A stretch of DNA of 64,000 nt from Cladocopium goreaui (lineage: Eukaryota; Sar; Dinophyceae; Suessiales; Symbiodiniaceae), in NCBI GenBank assembly GCA_947184155.2, contig CAMXCT020001635.1, forward strand, positions 226,069 to 290,068, written 5' to 3'. A program made the position numbers and the translations under genes. This document shows, one piece after another, positions 62,601 through 64,000 of the stretch. The number at the start of each line of letters is the position of its first letter. Position 1 is the stretch's first letter. Under the pieces are notes generated by a model. That model was not told the origin of the DNA. It made no database searches and worked only from the letters and a program-made list of their open reading frames with translations.

Positions 62601-63695
62601 GGATGTTCATCCATTCCCCATCAAAAAAAAGATTGGGGCATAACATGGCATAACCGGTTTTGGGGCAAACCAAGTATTTGTTGCTTAAACATGACCAGTT
62701 ATATCCCCATATGTATATATATATATATTTAATATATACATGTATATATATATATACACATATATGCATGTGTATATATATATATATATGCATACTGTAA
62801 TTCGGTTTTGGTCAAACGCCAATTCTCCTGGTAGAACCAATGAACTTCCTGTACGGAATTATTTGTATGTTAAAACACCATCCAAATATCCATTCTGTTT
62901 GTCAAATGGCTAAAGTCGCAAGTTCCTTTCACTTCTCGATCGGTCCCCTTGACCACGCCATATGAACTTACAAAATCCTTGAAATAAGCATGTGTGAGAT
63001 TAAATTCAATATGTCGCCTAGAACAATACCCGCCGCATCAACTGCTGCTTATCCCTAATGATCTTGCTGGTGATATCCGCATTGTATCTTCAGTATCCCC
63101 ATAAAATAGTTGAAGGTTTGTCCATTATATCCCATTTCCCCATGACCTCTCTGTTCTGTCGAATGATATCATATGGCTTACAGTTGAAATATCATAGCCA
63201 TGCCATGATAATTCCAACTATTTTCACAAAACGAAACTTTTCCACGCAAAATCGGCGTTTCAACATGGCCATGTTTACTGGTGTCAATGTGATAAACCCA
63301 ATGCCATAAACTATCCCTATCACCAGTTTCATGGGATTGAAACCATCCCCAAAATGCTAGTTAATTAATGTTGTTTATTCTTATTGGGTTTGCCAAACGT
63401 TGGTACTGGTGTGCATATAGATATAGTATAACCATATATATATATTATATTACCATATATAATCCATATATTATATATAGCCGATGTATAACCCATAACT
63501 GCCCATAACCCATCCCTGGCCCCCGGCCCTGGCGCCTGGATCACGGCCTGCAGCCCCTGGCGCAAGGCTCCACTGCAGGTGCCCAGCGCGCTCCAAAGGA
63601 CCAGCTCCTCGAAGCTCGTGGCCTCGATGGCCAGGACGCCCAGCAGCAACGCCAAGGCGTCGCCCAGCGCGGCAAAGCGCCTCCCAGCGCGGGTG
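53559..63695 (-). CDS. Gene B: multi-exon MFS-like membrane transporter (5' end outside window)
   Basis: Gene-level entry. Order of features in transcription: two helices (63.6 kb), loop (62.1), MFS signature helix-loop (60.2), helix plus long polar loop (59.2), hydrophobic start of a second bundle (58.2), a Gly/Met- and Thr/Ala-rich segment (57.8), hydrophobic segment (57.0), uncertain exons (56.1, 55.7), last helix (55.2-54.0) and a basic tail with TAG (53.56). MFS proteins move small solutes across membranes; the substrate cannot be told. The middle exons (58.5 to 55.7 kb) are the least secure. At least 12 exons, 23-240 nt, in ~10 kb. Confidence 0.7.
54019..54071 (-). CDS. Gene B exon, last transmembrane helix
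   Basis: Encodes FVSLMLIVGCGVFFLSW. Acceptor after a pyrimidine run (TTTTCCGTCCCAG|TTC), donor TGGAG|GTCAAA (GT). Phase 0 from 55185-55217; ends with two bases completed by the stop-containing exon. Confidence 0.75.
54858..54966. mobile_element. Family A hairpin (109 bp)
   Basis: TACCCTCTGGTTATGTCAAA … GGCAGTTTACCAGAGGGTA, TA at both ends. Lies within a gene B intron. Confidence 0.88.
55139..55172. repeat. 10-bp repeat GACCCTGGGG, 3.3 copies
   Basis: Directly after the donor of exon 55185-55217; intronic if that donor is right. Confidence 0.9.
55185..55217 (-). CDS. Gene B exon, 33 nt
   Basis: Reads VDSDASSMIIM, leading into the last helix (…MIIM+FVSLMLIVG). Acceptor TCCTTAG|GTC, donor ATCATG|GTGGGT (GT). 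11 codons, phase 0 at both ends. Confidence 0.68.
55674..55735 (-). CDS. Gene B candidate exon
   Basis: One minus frame reads RTIPPAMCWASDHLF, which resembles the P/G-x-x-x-G-W-x-S-D-x-x loop of MFS proteins. Acceptor AACAATAG|A, donor TTTC|GTTGCG (GT). Two other minus frames and a plus frame are also open, so the reading is uncertain. Confidence 0.38.
55893..55998. mobile_element. Family A hairpin (106 bp, left end diverged)
   Basis: CACCATCTGGTCATTTAATA … TGTTAGTCATAACCAGAGGGTA. It touches the lower edge of the coding-like island 56000-56150. Confidence 0.82.
56000..56150 (-). CDS. Gene B candidate exon between two hairpins
   Basis: Two minus frames are open over ~150 bp: one reads RRPKGKTPRKLPLLGPKELR, the other TLSAEALSGDRRGRRQES. 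The second agrees in phase with 56837-56987 if the acceptor is GCTTAAG|CC. A coding stretch is likely, but the frame and limits are not settled. Confidence 0.4.
56181..56263. mobile_element. Family A hairpin, short form (83 bp)
   Basis: TACTCTCTGGTAATTTAACA … ACGTTAAATTACCAGAGGGTA. Confidence 0.87.
56687..56804. mobile_element. Family A hairpin, long variant (118 bp)
   Basis: TACCCTCTGGCAATCAAATC … CATGATTGATTACCAGAGGGTA. The interior differs from the other copies, so this is a subfamily. Its right end is 32 bp after the donor of exon 56837-56987. Confidence 0.85.
56837..56987 (-). CDS. Gene B exon, 151 nt, starts at an introner
   Basis: Reads DIPCLIIILCILAATETGLF then PIVSRTLFPPLSRSERIVVS and AASPPAKEEA: a hydrophobic segment followed by a polar loop. 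The acceptor CCAGAG|GATATT lies in the terminal repeat of the hairpin 56984-57087. Donor GGCAG|GTGAGT is a perfect GT site. An alternative acceptor at CTACAG (~56945) would exclude the hydrophobic part. Confidence 0.62.
56984..57087. mobile_element. Family A hairpin acting as a complete intron (second introner candidate)
   Basis: 104 bp, TATCCTCTGGTAAACTAACA … TATGTTAAATTACCAGAGGGTA. The predicted intron is 56988-57089, again 102 bp, with the same offsets as at 25763. On the minus strand it starts GATACCC (GA from the host, before the target TA) and ends CCAGAG. The terminal base is A instead of G, so the spliced product CAT+GATATT exactly equals the sequence before insertion. Confidence 0.7.
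57090..57113 (-). CDS. Gene B microexon, 24 nt
   Basis: Reads WYCSISIH, continuing into DIPCLIIIL across the introner. Acceptor CCGTGCAG|TGG, donor CAT|GATACC (GA). Supported by phase and by the intact frame through the hairpin site; otherwise short. Confidence 0.48.
57410..57500. repeat. TATG/TATA microsatellite
   Basis: TATGTATATATATATAATTG-type run in a gene B intron. Confidence 0.85.
57654..57893 (-). CDS. Gene B exon, 240 nt, Gly/Met-rich and Thr/Ala-rich
   Basis: 80 codons in one open minus frame: MMGNSGMSMGGMSMGGNTNG, then TVQSQVPVASVASGAAATTA and a run of TTAAATTAAATT type ending STEETTTE. Acceptor CCCCCTAG|GTC, donor CTGAG|GCCCGT (GC). Phase 0 at both ends. The low-complexity part looks like a glycosylated or flexible loop. 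It joins FGPMAVWSNLWCADR upstream and WYCSISIH downstream, so it would sit between two membrane segments of gene B. It could instead belong to another gene. Confidence 0.68.
58157..58202 (-). CDS. Gene B exon, 46 nt
   Basis: Reads FGPMAVWSNLWCADR, amphipathic/hydrophobic, as at the start of the second helix bundle of MFS proteins. Acceptor GCTGCAG|G, donor AGA|GTGGCA (GT). It takes two bases from the 23-nt microexon (split Glu codon). Confidence 0.58.
58541..58563 (-). CDS. Gene B microexon, 23 nt
   Basis: Reads EPSHDAE plus two bases. Acceptor CATGCAG|GAA, donor AAGA|GTGAAG (GT). The phase matches both 59147-59306 (…AEKNM) and 58157-58202. A longer alternative frame (MMRKSEDGLQRLEASEILG) is also open here. 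Confidence 0.45.
59147..59306 (-). CDS. Gene B exon, 160 nt, helix plus polar loop
   Basis: Reads RALLLFGTLGLFLRSATWCS then ISAVALEAQRAASNGAEAAP and EPVTLGAPAEKNM: one hydrophobic helix, then the long polar loop expected in the middle of a 12-helix transporter. Acceptor GCTCTTCAG|G, donor ACATG|GTGAGA (GT). The phase fits 60126-60250. Confidence 0.8.
60004..60106 (+). repeat. Family C hairpin element next to a gene B donor
   Basis: TGGCAGTGTGTCAAAACC … GGTGTTGATCCATAGCC. It begins 20 bp inside the intron after exon 60126-60250. Confidence 0.8.
60126..60250 (-). CDS. Gene B exon, 125 nt, MFS signature
   Basis: Reads ETCWALGMALGPILTGWISD then FFGESPSCDEACALRRTSGH: the ALGxxLGPxLTGWxSDxFG pattern is characteristic of the helix-loop of MFS transporters. 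Acceptor CGCACAGAG|GAG, donor GCAGC|GTTTTG (GT). The phase fits 62116-62169 and 59147-59306. Confidence 0.85.
60251..62115. other. Gene B intron
   Basis: AT-rich, with a GGGTAGAA(T)-rich stretch at 60320-60480 made of repeated TATGGGTAGAATCAT / CCCCTTTATA-like units and a family C hairpin at 61201-61298. Two short coding-like islands (61.33 and 61.6 kb) are not needed, because the flanking exons join directly in phase. Confidence 0.6.
61201..61298 (+). repeat. Family C hairpin element (diverged)
   Basis: TGAGTCAAAACCCATGG … ATAGGTTGTGACCCATC. Confidence 0.65.
62116..62169 (-). CDS. Gene B exon, 54 nt (GA donor)
   Basis: Reads AESHGVRGTVQGMLVPWL. Acceptor ACCCCAG|GCG, donor CTG|GAAAAT (GA). 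18 codons, phase 0 at both ends. With its neighbours it gives LRQGLQAVIQ-AESHGVRGTV and MLVPWL-ETCWALGMAL, a continuous helix-loop-helix. Confidence 0.7.
62720..62800. repeat. TATA/TATG microsatellite
   Basis: TATATATATATGCATGTGTATATATATA-type run in a gene B intron. Confidence 0.85.
63536..63695 (-). CDS. Gene B exon, 160 nt, two hydrophobic segments (GC donor)
   Basis: Reads RRFAALGDALALLLGVLAIE then ATSFEELVLWSALGTCSGAL and RQGLQAVIQ: two hydrophobic stretches typical of neighbouring MFS helices, with strongly G/C-ending codons. Acceptor GGGACCGCAG|C, donor ATCCAG|GCGCCA (GC). It is the most upstream gene B exon in the window; it needs two bases from an exon beyond ~63.7 kb. Confidence 0.8.
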
Positions 63696-64000
63696 CTGCG
63701 GTCCCGGGGGGGACAACGGGGGGCAACAAGGGGCAAGGGGAAAGGGGGAAAGCAACAGGGGTTGGGAAAATGATGGAAAATGAGGATTGAACTATATTTT
63801 TTGGCAATTGGAGAGAATTGGGAGTTTTGATCAACATTTGAAAAAAAAACGGAAACTGGGAATTCAACAGCACAACGTGGGATTTGAAGCTGGAAAATTG
63901 AGAGTTAGACGCTATTAGACCAACAAGTTGGTTTACTGTATATGCACATATTAGAATATATACGTAGATAATCATAGATATACTATGATATACTGGAATT

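Noticed and set aside
1..64000. Dinoflagellate spliced-leader or SL-RNA relics (CCGTAGCCATTTTGGCTCAAG)
   Set aside because: I looked for this 21-22-nt sequence and its reverse complement and found no convincing match; only short fragments such as CCGTAGGCC occur.

Overview
This window looks like nuclear DNA of a dinoflagellate, most likely close to Suessiales/Symbiodiniaceae. The reasons are indirect: very small exons in long AT-rich introns, introns that start GT, GC or GA and end AG (usually AG followed by G), genes in tandem on one strand, and abundant short inverted-repeat hairpins and 10-11 bp minisatellites. I see no bacterial operons, tRNA, rRNA or CRISPR array. No intact long open frame exists. 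The genes had to be read by joining short minus-strand islands whose splice phases agree. All exon calls are by eye and need transcript support.

Layout. 1-6790 is an AT-rich satellite of ~250 bp monomers arranged in a higher-order repeat of about 3.46 kb. 6790-9000 is intergenic, with a cluster of CTTATTAAG-type palindromes, a TA-rich stretch and one coding-like island of uncertain strand (8306-8526). From 34278 down to 9018 runs gene A (minus strand), an RCC1-repeat (beta-propeller) protein. I assembled about 30 exons of 17-155 nt, most joined in phase; one 17-nt microexon is supported by phase and by the protein motif on both sides. One intron of gene A (16283-21159) carries a GC-richer block of decayed coding sequence, including a degenerate zinc-finger fragment. 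34.3-53.5 kb (called region C) holds short minus-strand coding-like islands that I cannot assign, plus a 618-bp tandem array at 44.6-47.4 kb. From beyond the right edge down to 53559 runs gene B (minus strand), a multi-pass membrane protein that reads like a major facilitator superfamily (MFS) transporter. It ends with a last transmembrane exon, a short basic tail and a TAG stop.

Main discovery candidate. A family of ~83-118 bp hairpins (family A) with terminal inverted repeats CCCTCTGGTAA and flanking TA is scattered between 22 and 57 kb. In two places, one in each gene, an intron of exactly 102 bp coincides with a hairpin with identical geometry. The acceptor AG lies inside the right terminal repeat (CCAGAG). 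The donor is made from the two host bases before the TA target. Removing it leaves both reading frames intact. This is what a DNA-transposon-derived introner would look like. Two further hairpin families (B and C) sit in the same introns.
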